Both the position numbers and the translations under genes were made by a program. The notes under the pieces are model-generated. The model was not told the DNA's origin and searched no databases. It saw only the letters and a list, made by a program, of their open reading frames with translations. Below, piece after piece: positions 1 through 8,853 of a stretch of 64,000 bases of DNA. The stretch covers positions 124,001-188,000 of the forward strand of contig JAEZMD010000026.1 of the NCBI GenBank assembly GCA_023435745.1, in the 5' to 3' direction. Each line of letters starts with the position of its first letter. The first letter of the stretch is position 1. Origin of the DNA: Bacillota bacterium (GTDB lineage: Bacteria; Bacillota; Clostridia; Acetivibrionales; DTU013).

Positions 1-863
1 TTGAATTCCGGCTTATCTCTCCAGGCATCGATTTCGTCCTGCGGCATTTGATCTGCAAAAAGTATCTCCTCGCTTTTAAATGCATTCAGGATCGCAACAT
101 CGTCCTCCATCAACACAAATTTGAGTTTATTCGTACCCAGGTTTGCATAATCCCAATAGTTTTCATTTTTCTCATACATCATATGGGAACCGGGAACCCA
201 TTCAGTCATCTTATACGGGCCATTGCCTATATAGGTTTTAGGATCAACTGCCCAGGAATCGCCATTGGCCTCGATCAGGTCCTGGCGTACAGGGGAAAAT
301 GTCGGGAATGCGGTTATCTCCAGAAAATATGGCACTGCATTCTTTAAGGTGACAACCAATGTCTTTTCATCGGGAGCTGAGACATTCAGTTTACCTGTTT
401 CATAACCATCTATGATTTCATACATGTATGCATAGTCTGCAGCCGTATCGGGCGAAATTGCACGGTTCCATGAATAAACAAAATCATTTGCCGTTAATGC
501 TTTGCCATCACTCCATTTAAGGTTGTCACGAAGGTGGAATGTGTATACTGTACCATCCTCGCTGACATCATAGCTTTTTGCCTGACCGGGAATCGGCGTA
601 CCGTTCTTATCCAGTGTCATGAGGCCTTCAAAGCCGTGGATAATCAAGGTTGCACCATCAACGGCAGAGTTGAGAGCCGGATCGATAGTATCGGGATTCG
701 GCCCGACGCATACTGTCAGCATGTCGGCTACTTCGGTCTGTGTTGCCGGCTGTGTTGTTTCTGTGGTCTGCGCCTGTTGTGTTCCATCCTGTCTTGCACA
801 GGCAGTAAAGAGCAGGCTGACTGCTAAGAGTAATGATACTGCAAGTGCTGCTTTTCTTTTCAT
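1..863 (-). CDS. oppA: Oligopeptide ABC transporter substrate-binding lipoprotein OppA (partial, C-terminus off the window)
   Basis: Extracytoplasmic solute-binding protein (SBP_bac_5 family) that would capture peptides and deliver them to the OppBC channel. Reading the minus strand from the ATG at 863 gives 287 codons with no stop before the window edge. The start follows a GGAGG site. The N-terminus is a lipoprotein signal: basic MKRK, a hydrophobic stretch and a lipobox-like FTAC ending in the cysteine to be lipidated. A Thr/Gln-rich linker follows, then family hallmarks such as NPDTIDPAL, the YTFHLRDNLKWSDG segment and the GNGPYKM segment. It is the last gene of the oppB-C-D-F-A cluster, 160 bases after oppF, a common place for a binding protein that may need separate dosage. 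The binding fold is incomplete here, so substrate preference cannot be judged. Confidence 0.93.
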   Translation of the reverse strand, partial: MKRKAALAVSLLLAVSLLFTACARQDGTQQAQTTETTQPATQTEVADMLTVCVGPNPDTIDPALNSAVDGATLIIHGFEGLMTLDKNGTPIPGQAKSYDVSEDGTVYTFHLRDNLKWSDGKALTANDFVYSWNRAISPDTAADYAYMYEIIDGYETGKLNVSAPDEKTLVVTLKNAVPYFLEITAFPTFSPVRQDLIEANGDSWAVDPKTYIGNGPYKMTEWVPGSHMMYEKNENYWDYANLGTNKLKFVLMEDDVAILNAFKSEEILFADQMPQDEIDAWRDKPEF

Positions 864-1023
864 AAAAAATCCTCCCTGGTATAGTCAGTACATATGTACT
901 GCATTTATTAAAATGCCGCCATTTCACGAATTTACATGCAACAGCTCGCCCATTCCATATAGTCTCCCTGAATGGCAGCATTTCATACGGATTTATTACA
1001 TCCAGATTTATGTTATTTTATAG

Positions 1024-1992
1024 TCAATTGATTTTGTCAACATGATGGCATGCGACATAATGCCCCTGCGAAGCCTCCCTGAACTCCGGCTCCTTCTGAG
1101 CACAGAGCTCAGTCGCATAACGGCAGCGCGTCCTAAAGCGGCAGCCTGAAGGCGGGTTCAACGGACTGGGTACATCTCCCTCCAGAACGATACGTTTCTT
1201 TTCCCGGCTTGCCTTCGGGTCGGGAATCGGAATAGCTGAAATCAGGGACTTTGTATACGGGTGCAGATTGTGAAATGTCAATTCATAGCTGTCCGCAAGT
1301 TCAACCAGCTTGCCCAGATACATGACTCCGATTCGGTTGCTGATGTGTTTCACTACATTAAGATCGTGGGCAATAAACAAATAAGTCAGTCCAAGCTCCT
1401 GCTGCAGCTCTTCAAACATATTTACCACCTGCGCCTGTATGGAGACATCCAATGCGGAAATCGGCTCATCACAAACGATAAATTCAGGATCCACGGCCAA
1501 TGCACGAGCTATTCCGATACGCTGGCGCTGTCCGCCTGAAAATTCGTGGGGGTAACGGTTTGCATGCTCGCTGTTCAGACCGACCCTGCGGAGCATACTG
1601 TGTATTTTTTCTTTCCTCTCTTCTCTGCCCGAGGACAGCTTATGGATGTCGATCGCTTCCCCAACAATATCACCGACTGTCATGCGTGGGTCGAGGCTGG
1701 CGTAGGGGTCCTGGAAAACAATCTGCATCCTGCGCCTGTATGGCAGCATATCCGCCCTTGTTATGTCAACACCGTCATAGAGGATCTGCCCGGCCGTCGG
1801 CTCATAGAGCCTGAGCAGAGTACGACCGGTGGTGGTCTTTCCGCAGCCGCTCTCCCCAACAAGGCCTAAGGTTTCGCCTTTTTCTATATAAAAACTGACA
1901 TCATCTACCGCTTTGACATACTTACGTTTAAAAACACTTCCGCCTGAGCGAAAATATTGCTTAAGATTCTTTACTTCGACCAGTTTACTCAT
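1024..1992 (-). CDS. oppF: Oligopeptide ABC transporter ATP-binding protein OppF
   Basis: One of the two nucleotide-binding subunits that power peptide import at the inner face of the membrane. The protein has a Walker A motif GESGCGKTT, a signature FSGGQRQRIG, Walker B with FIVCDEPISALDV, and the C-terminal oligopeptide/dipeptide transporter extension with a cysteine cluster (CRFRTRCRY) typical of OppD/OppF. The ATG at 1992 is chosen because AGGAGGGG lies just upstream; a longer in-frame start at 2043 has no such site. The start overlaps the oppD stop by 8 bases (ATGAGTAA), so the two are translationally coupled. Predicted length is 322 residues, usual for OppF. Confidence 0.95.
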   Translation of the reverse strand: MSKLVEVKNLKQYFRSGGSVFKRKYVKAVDDVSFYIEKGETLGLVGESGCGKTTTGRTLLRLYEPTAGQILYDGVDITRADMLPYRRRMQIVFQDPYASLDPRMTVGDIVGEAIDIHKLSSGREERKEKIHSMLRRVGLNSEHANRYPHEFSGGQRQRIGIARALAVDPEFIVCDEPISALDVSIQAQVVNMFEELQQELGLTYLFIAHDLNVVKHISNRIGVMYLGKLVELADSYELTFHNLHPYTKSLISAIPIPDPKASREKKRIVLEGDVPSPLNPPSGCRFRTRCRYATELCAQKEPEFREASQGHYVACHHVDKIN

Positions 1993-2989
1993 GTTTTCCC
2001 CTCCTCTGCTCAAAAGCTTCCTTCTGCAGAAGCCAGCATGCACTGTAATGGTCCTTGTCGATGCAGGTATACTCCGGCATGCTGTCCAGACATATCTTCA
2101 TACAGCTGTCACAGCGGGGAGCAAAGGGACAGCCTGCAGGCGGATTGAGCATATCTACCGGTGTTCCTTCGATGGGAACAAGCTTATGATGCTCTTTGTC
2201 CGTCAGTTTCGGAATGCTTCGCAGCAGCCCCTTTGTATATTCATGCTTCGGATTGTAAAAAATTTCATCCGTTGTGCCGTATTCAACGATTTTCCCTGCG
2301 TACATGACCGCAATCTTCTTGCACATGTTGGCGACTATGCCCAGATCATGAGTAATCATAATAATGGACATACCTATTTTGTTTTTCAGCTCAATCATCA
2401 GTTCCAATATTTGAGCCTGAATGGTCACATCCAATGCCGTTGTTGGTTCATCGGCAATCAGAAGCTTTGGCTCACAGGCCAGCGCAATGGCAATCATTAC
2501 CCTTTGGCGCATACCGCCTGAAAGCTCATGCGGGTACTGCTTCAAACGCTTCTCCGGCTCATTGATCCCGACCAGCGTCAATAGCTCGATAGCCCGTTCC
2601 TGCGCCTGCTTCCTGTTCTTTGACGTATGCAGTGTGATGACCTCTCTGATTTGATTTCCAATGGTATAGACAGGATTGAGGCTTGTCATCGGATCCTGGA
2701 AAATAATGCTTGCCTCATTCCCTCTGATCTTCCGCATACCAGCCTCGGATAAATCATTAATCCGATGATCGTTAAAATCAATCGTTCCGCCGATGATCCT
2801 CCCGGGATGTACAGTAAGCCCCATTACCGAGTACGCAGTCACGCTTTTTCCGCTGCCGCTTTCACCGACAATACCAAGGACGTCTCCTTCTTCAAGGCTG
2901 ATGGAAACATCATTGAGCGCTTTAACCTCCCCTGCCGGTGTAAAGAAGGAGAGTCGCAAATTTTTTATATCCAATAAAATTTTGCTCAT
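1985..2989 (-). CDS. oppD: Oligopeptide ABC transporter ATP-binding protein OppD
   Basis: Partner ATPase of OppF in the oligopeptide importer. It shows Walker A GESGSGKS, the Q-loop region FQDPMTSLNP, signature LSGGMRQRV, Walker B LLIADEPTTALDV and the H-loop ITHDLG. The C-terminal extension carries the cysteine pattern CPFAPRC...C that is thought to hold an iron-sulfur cluster in this subfamily. It is 334 residues long, normal for OppD, and sits 10 bases downstream of oppC in the same operon. Nothing is odd about it. Confidence 0.95.
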   Translation of the reverse strand: MSKILLDIKNLRLSFFTPAGEVKALNDVSISLEEGDVLGIVGESGSGKSVTAYSVMGLTVHPGRIIGGTIDFNDHRINDLSEAGMRKIRGNEASIIFQDPMTSLNPVYTIGNQIREVITLHTSKNRKQAQERAIELLTLVGINEPEKRLKQYPHELSGGMRQRVMIAIALACEPKLLIADEPTTALDVTIQAQILELMIELKNKIGMSIIMITHDLGIVANMCKKIAVMYAGKIVEYGTTDEIFYNPKHEYTKGLLRSIPKLTDKEHHKLVPIEGTPVDMLNPPAGCPFAPRCDSCMKICLDSMPEYTCIDKDHYSACWLLQKEAFEQRRGKHE

Positions 2990-2999
2990 AAATTTAACC

Positions 3000-4049
3000 T
3001 CAGTTCTTCAGTTTTGGATCAAAGGCATCCCGCAGTCCGTCTCCCATCAGGTTGAATGACAGAATGATCAGACTGATCATGATAGCGGGAGCCAGCAGCC
3101 TGTACGGGTAGGAGGATATTCCTCCGATTGCCTGAGAAGCCATGGACCCAAGGGACGGCATAGGCGCCGCAACACCAATGCCGATAAAGCTCAGGAAGCT
3201 TTCTGTAAATATGGAGGACGGGATCTGCAGTGTCGCAGTAACGATCAGCGTCCCCATGCAGTTTGTCAGCAGGTGTTTCCTGATGACCCTGCCGTGGCTT
3301 GCGCCAAGTGCCCTTGCCGCCGTGACAAACTCCTGCTCCTTGAGAGTCAGTATCTGGCTTCGGACAATCCTTGCCATTCCGACCCAATATAGTAATGCAA
3401 AAACGATAAATATACAGATCAGGCCTACTCCAATCGTATTAATCCATTCAAAGGCCGGAGACGAATTGGCCAGATTCTGCAGAGGATATTTCAATGTCAC
3501 CATCAGCAGGATGATGATCAGGATATCCGGTACTGTGTAAATAACATCTACCAGCCGCATCATAATCATGTCCAGCTTCCCGCCAAAATAACCGGCCACC
3601 GAGCCGTAAACAGAACCGATCAGCAATACCAGTAAGCTGGCCACAATACCTACCAGCAGCGATACACGGCTTCCCATCATAAGGCGGATCATTGTGTCAC
3701 GCCCAAGTGCATCAGTGCCAAGAAAATGTGGAAACACGTTTTCCCCGGCAGCCTTCAGTGCCAGCTCCTCCTGGGAATACTCCATCAATCCTAAATTTTC
3801 ACTTCCTCTGATCTGCTGTTCATAGCTATAGGGATAGAAAAAAGGAATGACAAATGCAAATATCATAACGAACAGAATAACAATCAGGCTTATCATTGCT
3901 ATCTTATTCTTTCTGAATCTGCGTAAACCGTCCCTCCAGAAGCTGACGCTGCCGCGCATTATTACAAGGCTCTGTTTTTCATCCTGGCTTGCAGGGAGGA
4001 AATCAGAGACATCCAGCTGTAAACTAAGTGGTTTCTTCATGTCCGTCAT
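3000..4049 (-). CDS. oppC: Oligopeptide ABC transporter permease OppC
   Basis: Inner-membrane permease subunit of the peptide importer. A soluble N-terminus of about 40 residues precedes the OppC N-terminal helix (KNKIAMISLIVILFV) and then the family landmark HFLGTDALGRD. Further membrane helices follow and the cytoplasmic EAA loop reads EFVTAARALGAS. The end DGLRDAFDPKLK is typical of OppC. Two starts are close together (4049 and 4040); AGGAGGAG lies 12 bases before the first. Length is 349 residues. It pairs with OppB, encoded 27 bases upstream. Confidence 0.94.
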   Translation of the reverse strand: MTDMKKPLSLQLDVSDFLPASQDEKQSLVIMRGSVSFWRDGLRRFRKNKIAMISLIVILFVMIFAFVIPFFYPYSYEQQIRGSENLGLMEYSQEELALKAAGENVFPHFLGTDALGRDTMIRLMMGSRVSLLVGIVASLLVLLIGSVYGSVAGYFGGKLDMIMMRLVDVIYTVPDILIIILLMVTLKYPLQNLANSSPAFEWINTIGVGLICIFIVFALLYWVGMARIVRSQILTLKEQEFVTAARALGASHGRVIRKHLLTNCMGTLIVTATLQIPSSIFTESFLSFIGIGVAAPMPSLGSMASQAIGGISSYPYRLLAPAIMISLIILSFNLMGDGLRDAFDPKLKN

Positions 4050-4076
4050 TGATCGTCAACACTCCTCCTATTTCTC

Positions 4077-4994
4077 CTATTTCAGTTTAATACGCGGGTC
4101 TATGATCTTGTATGCAATGTCGACCAGCAGATTCATGGAGATAATCAGCATTGCAAGGAATATGGTAGTTCCCATGATCAGTGTGTAATCCCTGTTGATA
4201 ATTGAGCTGATAAATTCATTGCCCAATCCCGGTATTGTAAATATTTTTTCAACAATAAAGCTGCCAGTCAGGGTGTATGCAAGAAGTGGACCAAGATAGG
4301 TAACAACCGGCAAAATGGCGTTTCGCAGGGCATGCTTGAATAAACTGACAAATTGCGACAATCCTTTCGCCTTCGCCGTACGCATATAATCCTGTCCCAG
4401 GACCTCCAGCATACCCGAGCGCATCAGCCTTGTGATATAGGCCGACGGATAAAAGGCCAGAGCTGCCACCGGCATGACATAATGCAGCGGAGATGTAAGC
4501 CCGTAGGTCGGCAGCCAGCCAAGCTTCACACTGAATATCATCATCAGCACGGTTGATACAACAAAGCTTGGTATCGCGATGCCTGAGGTGGAAATGACAA
4601 TAATGACATTGTCGATCCATTTCCCTCTGTTCAGCGCTGCAATACTCCCAAGCGGTACACCCGTCAACACAGCCAGGAGTATAGCCAGTCCGCCAACTCT
4701 AGCGGATACCTTAAAGCCGGTAGTTATGATCTGAATTACTGTCCTGCCTCTTTGCTTGATAGAAGGACCAAAGTCACCACGAATTGCCTTCTCTAAATAA
4801 TTTTTAAACTGGACGATCACAGGCTTATCCAGACCATATTTTTCATTCAAGGCTTTAAGCGTCGCCTCAGACGGTGCTTTCTCCGAGAGAAAAGGACCGC
4901 CTGGTATCAGGTTCATCAGTGCAAATGTTATGGAAGCAACCAGCAATAAGGTCACAAGAGCAAGCAAAACTCTCTTTATTACATATATCCCCAT
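4077..4994 (-). CDS. oppB: Oligopeptide ABC transporter permease OppB
   Basis: First gene of the opp operon and the second membrane subunit of the channel. The N-terminus MGIYVIKRVLLALVTLLLV is the standard first helix of OppB/DppB proteins and the LIPGGPF motif follows. The cytoplasmic loop carries the EAA-type sequence DYMRTAKAKGLS and the protein ends in DPRIK, both family features. The ATG at 4994 is preferred to a longer in-frame start at 5051 because GAAGGGG precedes it and because homologues begin here. Length is 305 residues. Confidence 0.93.
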   Translation of the reverse strand: MGIYVIKRVLLALVTLLLVASITFALMNLIPGGPFLSEKAPSEATLKALNEKYGLDKPVIVQFKNYLEKAIRGDFGPSIKQRGRTVIQIITTGFKVSARVGGLAILLAVLTGVPLGSIAALNRGKWIDNVIIVISTSGIAIPSFVVSTVLMMIFSVKLGWLPTYGLTSPLHYVMPVAALAFYPSAYITRLMRSGMLEVLGQDYMRTAKAKGLSQFVSLFKHALRNAILPVVTYLGPLLAYTLTGSFIVEKIFTIPGLGNEFISSIINRDYTLIMGTTIFLAMLIISMNLLVDIAYKIIDPRIKLK

Positions 4995-5304
4995 CAAGAC
5001 ACCCCTTCTTGATAAAACCAAAATCACAAATAAAAACAATAGTAAAAACAAATAAGTTTACATAATTGTAGCGCTTTACATAATATTCCCTCTATTACAC
5101 ATTTTCAGCCACATGAATTGCAAAACAGAAAACGCTCCAACTCTTTGTTTTTACATCTGTGTCAGCACATTATTGATAGTTTAACATCAAATATTTATAT
5201 TTTCAATGGGTTACATAATTTTTCATTTTTTCAGTTGCAGCCTATGATTTAGCCATTATACCTACCGACATATTCTGTTTTATGTTAACTGACAGGTAAT
5301 AGAA
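4995..5304. promoter_or_regulatory. Upstream region of the opp operon with repeated ATTATGTAA motifs
   Basis: This roughly 310-base AT-rich stretch holds no gene that I can support and must contain the promoter of oppB. Read on the minus strand, the motif ATTATGTAAA occurs at 5075-5084 and 5057-5066, and ATTATGTAA occurs again at about 5212-5220. The first two flank a near-palindrome TGTAGCGCTTTACA at 5067-5080. Such repeats are candidate regulator sites. I could not settle on a convincing -35/-10 pair. Confidence 0.3.
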
Positions 5305-5351
5305 AACCTGCCGACGTATGCACTTTGCTTTCATGCATTGTCCGACAGGTT
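5305..5351 (-). terminator. Rho-independent terminator after leuB
   Basis: Read on the minus strand, AACCTGTCGG pairs with the later CCGGCAGGTT-type arm (G-U pairs allowed). An inner TGCAT/ATGCA stem extends the hairpin, and TTTTCTATT follows. It lies 53 bases past the leuB stop and is the natural end of the leu operon transcript. Confidence 0.8.
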
Positions 5352-5403
5352 ATCAATTCGTATAATCTACCAAATTCCCTCCGTTTGTTTTTGGTTCGAA
5401 GGA

Positions 5404-6492
5404 CTATCCGTTCATGATTTCATTGGTGATAAGTCTGCCCATCTCACAGGTCCCGACCACTGTTTCTCCCTTCGATGCGATATCTACAGTACGGTTCCCC
5501 TTTTCCAGGACCTTGTTTACCGCACTTTCCACCAGCTCCGCGGCAGCATTCTGATTAAGCGAATAGCGAAGCATCATAGCCGCAGACAGGATCGTTGCAA
5601 TCGGATTTGCCTTGTCCTGCCCCGCAATATCCGGAGCAGAGCCGTGAATTGGCTCATAAAGTCCTATTGAACCGCTTCCGAGGCTTGCCGATGGAAGCAT
5701 GCCGATGGAACCGGTAATCATAGACGCTTCATCCGACAAAATGTCTCCAAAAAGGTTTGACGTGACGATTACATCAAATTGTTTGGGATCCCTGATCAGC
5801 TGCATGGCCGCATTATCAACATAGAGGTGCTTTAACGTCACCTTCGGGTATTCCTTTGAGACTCTGACGACGACCTCTCTCCAAAGCTTCGAGCTTTCAA
5901 GCACATTGGCCTTGTCAACGGAGGTAACAATCCCCTTCCGTTTGGATGCCGCTTCAAAAGCAATCCTGGAAATGCGTTCGATCTCCCTTACAGAATAGGT
6001 TTCCGTATCATAGGCCGCTTCATTTACCGTCCCCCTGTTGGCACGGCCCCGCTCCCCGAAGTAGATCCCGCCTGTCAGCTCTCTGACCACAAGTATGTCA
6101 ATATGGTCTCCTATGATCTCAGCTTTCAGCGGAGATGCCTCTTTTAGCGCCTCGTAAATAACTGCCGGTCTCAGATTTGCATAAAGTCCCAGCCCTGCAC
6201 GAATACCCAGCAGTCCGGATTCCGGCGTCTTGCCGCCCGGAAGGCCTTCCCACTTCGGCCCGCCTACCGCTCCCAAAAGAACGGCATCACTTTCCCGACA
6301 GGTTTTCAGCGTTGCTTGCGGCAATGGCTCTCCAAAAGCATCTATGGCACATCCGCCCATCAGCTCTTCACGAAAGTGAAAGGCAATGCCCTTCTTTTCT
6401 CCCACGGCATTAAGGACGGCAATGGTCTGATCAACCACCTCCGGCCCGATCCCATCTCCTTTTAAAACAGCAATGTTATACTGCGCTCCCAT
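5404..6492 (-). CDS. leuB: 3-isopropylmalate dehydrogenase
   Basis: Catalyses NAD-dependent oxidative decarboxylation of 3-isopropylmalate to 2-oxoisocaproate, the third step of leucine synthesis. The N-terminus IAVLKGDGIGPEVV and the segment LLGAVGGPKW are typical, as is the substrate loop RAGLGLYANLRP. Metal and substrate residues sit in VDKANVL and SNLFGDILSDEASM, and the NAD site reads YEPIHGSAPDIAGQ. Length is 362 residues, as usual. AGGAGGA precedes the ATG. It is the last gene of leuC-leuD-leuB, separated from leuD by 296 bases that hold a structured RNA candidate. Confidence 0.97.
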   Translation of the reverse strand: MGAQYNIAVLKGDGIGPEVVDQTIAVLNAVGEKKGIAFHFREELMGGCAIDAFGEPLPQATLKTCRESDAVLLGAVGGPKWEGLPGGKTPESGLLGIRAGLGLYANLRPAVIYEALKEASPLKAEIIGDHIDILVVRELTGGIYFGERGRANRGTVNEAAYDTETYSVREIERISRIAFEAASKRKGIVTSVDKANVLESSKLWREVVVRVSKEYPKVTLKHLYVDNAAMQLIRDPKQFDVIVTSNLFGDILSDEASMITGSIGMLPSASLGSGSIGLYEPIHGSAPDIAGQDKANPIATILSAAMMLRYSLNQNAAAELVESAVNKVLEKGNRTVDIASKGETVVGTCEMGRLITNEIMNG

Positions 6493-6520
6493 GTATTTTT
6501 CCTCCTGTGAGTATTCAGTA

Positions 6521-6717
6521 TAGGTAATCGGCAGGGCTGCTTATTTCAACCATGTTTCAAAGCACATACTTTTGCAGCCCGTTCATACTGTTAAGTAACT
6601 TCGAACTGGATGTCACATCTTACGGGTCTATCCAGTCCCCTCGCTCTTACTAGCGTTTTGTAGCAGTGCTTTGAAGTGTGAAACATGGTTTCCACAAGCA
6701 ACCCTGCCGCTTACCAG
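6521..6717 (-). ncRNA. Candidate structured RNA between leuD and leuB
   Basis: Two long arms pair with each other: 6522-6566 with about 6667-6717, interrupted by small bulges. Between them sit two hairpins. In the orientation of the leu genes these are CGCT-AGTAAG-AGCG and ACTGGAT...ATCCAGT. The loop of the second hairpin contains CCCGT, which can pair with a downstream ACGGG, giving a possible pseudoknot. A -10-like TACAAT (6720-6725 on the plus strand as attgta) lies just before the 5' arm, so it may have its own promoter. The strand is inferred from the neighbouring genes. Size and multi-stem layout are in the range of large clostridial RNAs such as the raiA class, but I cannot assign a family by eye. 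Confidence 0.55.
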
Positions 6718-6788
6718 CTATTGTACTTAGTCCCTTCTCCTAAAACATCTCTGATAATAGCCGGTTCGGTTCAAAACCCCGACTCCTT

Positions 6789-7274
6789 CTACTTCTGGCT
6801 GATATAGCCTATAAGGCCGTCGGCGGCAATAATCTTCTGCATGAATTCCGGGAACGGAACGCTCTTGTACGAAACGCCCTTTGTCTGATTATTGATCACT
6901 CCCGTATCAAAATCAATTTCCAGCGTATCACCCTCCGAAATATCTGCAGCCGCCTCCGGGCTTTCAATGATCGGCAGACCGATATTTATAGCGTTTCGGT
7001 AAAAGATCCTGGCAAAGGTCTGCGCAATGACACAGGAAATGCCCGATGCCTTGATAGCTATGGGAGCATGCTCCCTTGACGATCCGCAGCCGAAATTGCT
7101 TCCCGCCACCATGATATCACCTTTTTGCACCCTGCCGACAAAAGTGGTGTCCAGGTCCTCCATGCAATGTGATGCCAGCTCGGTCGGATCCGTTGTATTC
7201 AAATACCTTGCAGGTATTATCACATCAGTATCCACATTGTTTCCATATTTAATAACCTTACCCTGAGCCTTCAT
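6789..7274 (-). CDS. leuD: 3-isopropylmalate dehydratase small subunit
   Basis: Small (swivel) subunit of isopropylmalate isomerase, which interconverts 2- and 3-isopropylmalate with LeuC. The sequence begins MKAQGKVIKYGNNVDTDVIIPARYL, shown here only to its family core NVDTDVIIPARYL. It contains the conserved substrate-binding loop GSNFGCGSSREHAP. Length is 161 residues, the short type found with two-subunit clostridial and archaeal enzymes. The ATG at 7274 is chosen because GGAGGG ends 7 bases before it; a GTG two codons upstream would sit inside that ribosome binding site. Confidence 0.96.
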   Translation of the reverse strand: MKAQGKVIKYGNNVDTDVIIPARYLNTTDPTELASHCMEDLDTTFVGRVQKGDIMVAGSNFGCGSSREHAPIAIKASGISCVIAQTFARIFYRNAINIGLPIIESPEAAADISEGDTLEIDFDTGVINNQTKGVSYKSVPFPEFMQKIIAADGLIGYISQK

Positions 7275-7382
7275 ATTCACCCTCCATTTCCTGCTAAAGC
7301 CAAAACTTACTTGATGCAGCCCAAATGCTGTCCCTAAACTGTCCTTAAGCTGACCTAAAGCTGTCTGAATATTTTATTCTGC

Positions 7383-8663
7383 CTAAAGCTCCTCCGGCGA
7401 TACGATCCTGCCTGCAACGGCAGTTGCAGCAGCAATGGCCGGACTGGCCAGATAGACTTCGCTTTCAGGATGGCCCATTCTTCCGATGAAGTTCCTGTTC
7501 GTGGTGGAGACTGCTCTCTCACCCTTTGCCAGGATGCCCATATGCCCTCCCAGACAAGGCCCGCAGGTAGGCGTGCTGACTGCGGCGCCTGCATCAATAA
7601 ATATGTCGAATAAGCCTTCACTCATAGACTGCTTCCAGATCTTCTGTGTAGCCGGGATTATGATGCACCTTACATCAGGATGCACCTTGCGGCCTTTAAG
7701 TACCTCCGCCGCCATCCTCATATCCTCAATCCTGCCGTTTGTGCATGAGCCGATGACAACCTGGTCAATTTTAATATCTCCGACCTGATCAATGGTCCTT
7801 GCACGATCCGGTAGTGGCGGGAATGCGATGGTCGGCTTGATCTCCCCAAGCTCGATCACATATTCGGCGCTATATACCGCATCCTCATCCGCGGTGTATA
7901 CCTTGTATGGTTTAGTCGAATGCTCGGCAACGTATGCAAGAGTTTTTTCATCCACTTGAAAAATACCGTTCTTGGCGCCTGCTTCAATTGCCATGTTTGC
8001 CATGGAGAACCTGTCGTCCATGGATAGGCTGCTCAGGCCGTCGCCAATAAACTCCATTGATTTGTAGAGCGCTCCGTCCACTCCGATCATCCCAATAATA
8101 TGCAGGATTACATCCTTGCCGCTGACCCACTTGCCGGGCTTCCCCTTCAGTTCAAACCGGATTGCTTCAGGCACCTTGAACCAGGCTTTACCGGTGGCCA
8201 TCCCCGCCGCCATGTCCGTGCTCCCGATCCCGGTGGAAAATGCGCCAAGCGCGCCGTAGGTGCAGGTATGCGAGTCAGCCCCGATGACAACGTCGCCCGG
8301 TACCACCAGGCCCTTTTCCGGAAGCAGCGCATGCTCCACGCCCATTTGTCCAACCTCAAAAAAGTTGACGATTCCCATCTCTTTGGAAAATTCCCTGATA
8401 TATTTCACCTGCTCCGCAGATTTAATATCTTTGTTTGGTGTAAAGTGATCGGGTACAATAGCGATCTTCGTCTTGTCGAAAACGTGATCCACGCCTATTT
8501 TTCGAAATTCCTTAACAGCCACAGGCGCTGTGATATCATTTCCAAGGACCATGTCCAGCCGGGCCATGATCAGCTGACCTGCTTCCACCCTGTCCAATCC
8601 TGCGTGATCCGCCAGAATCTTCTGAGTCATTGTCATTGCACCGGCACTTTTATGATTGTTCAT
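7383..8663 (-). CDS. leuC: 3-isopropylmalate dehydratase large subunit
   Basis: Aconitase-family catalytic subunit carrying a 4Fe-4S cluster. Cluster ligands are visible as the cysteine of GSCTNGR and the pair in TCGPCLGGH. The conserved GADSHTCTYGALGAF and DHFTPNKD segments hold active-site residues. The length of 426 residues is that of the short HacA/LeuC type used with a separate LeuD. The start is the ATG at 8663 behind GGAGGG; a longer start at 8687 is less likely. Together with leuD and leuB it forms most of a leucine operon. leuA is not in the window. A -10-like TATAAT lies about 90 bases upstream but without a clear -35. Confidence 0.96.
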   Translation of the reverse strand: MNNHKSAGAMTMTQKILADHAGLDRVEAGQLIMARLDMVLGNDITAPVAVKEFRKIGVDHVFDKTKIAIVPDHFTPNKDIKSAEQVKYIREFSKEMGIVNFFEVGQMGVEHALLPEKGLVVPGDVVIGADSHTCTYGALGAFSTGIGSTDMAAGMATGKAWFKVPEAIRFELKGKPGKWVSGKDVILHIIGMIGVDGALYKSMEFIGDGLSSLSMDDRFSMANMAIEAGAKNGIFQVDEKTLAYVAEHSTKPYKVYTADEDAVYSAEYVIELGEIKPTIAFPPLPDRARTIDQVGDIKIDQVVIGSCTNGRIEDMRMAAEVLKGRKVHPDVRCIIIPATQKIWKQSMSEGLFDIFIDAGAAVSTPTCGPCLGGHMGILAKGERAVSTTNRNFIGRMGHPESEVYLASPAIAAATAVAGRIVSPEEL

Positions 8664-8853
8664 AATAATGAATCCCTCCACATCCAAGAAAATTCGCTTA
8701 TTCCTATACTCTAAAAAAGCTTTACTACTTACAAAAGCCTCTACTATTGCATTATACTGTCCAAAACATCAGGATTCTTCCTGTTATTTACCGTCATTAC
8801 GTTATAATTAACATGTTTTTTAACCTGATCCCGAGGCAGCGCCGATCCTCTCA

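Noticed and set aside
5067..5080. TGTAGCGCTTTACA as a catabolite-responsive (cre) site
   Set aside because: The central CG and flanking bases are shifted by one position relative to the cre consensus, so CcpA binding is not supported.
6493..6788. T-box leader for the leucine genes
   Set aside because: No T-box sequence, specifier stem or antiterminator is visible, and the position inside the operon does not fit.
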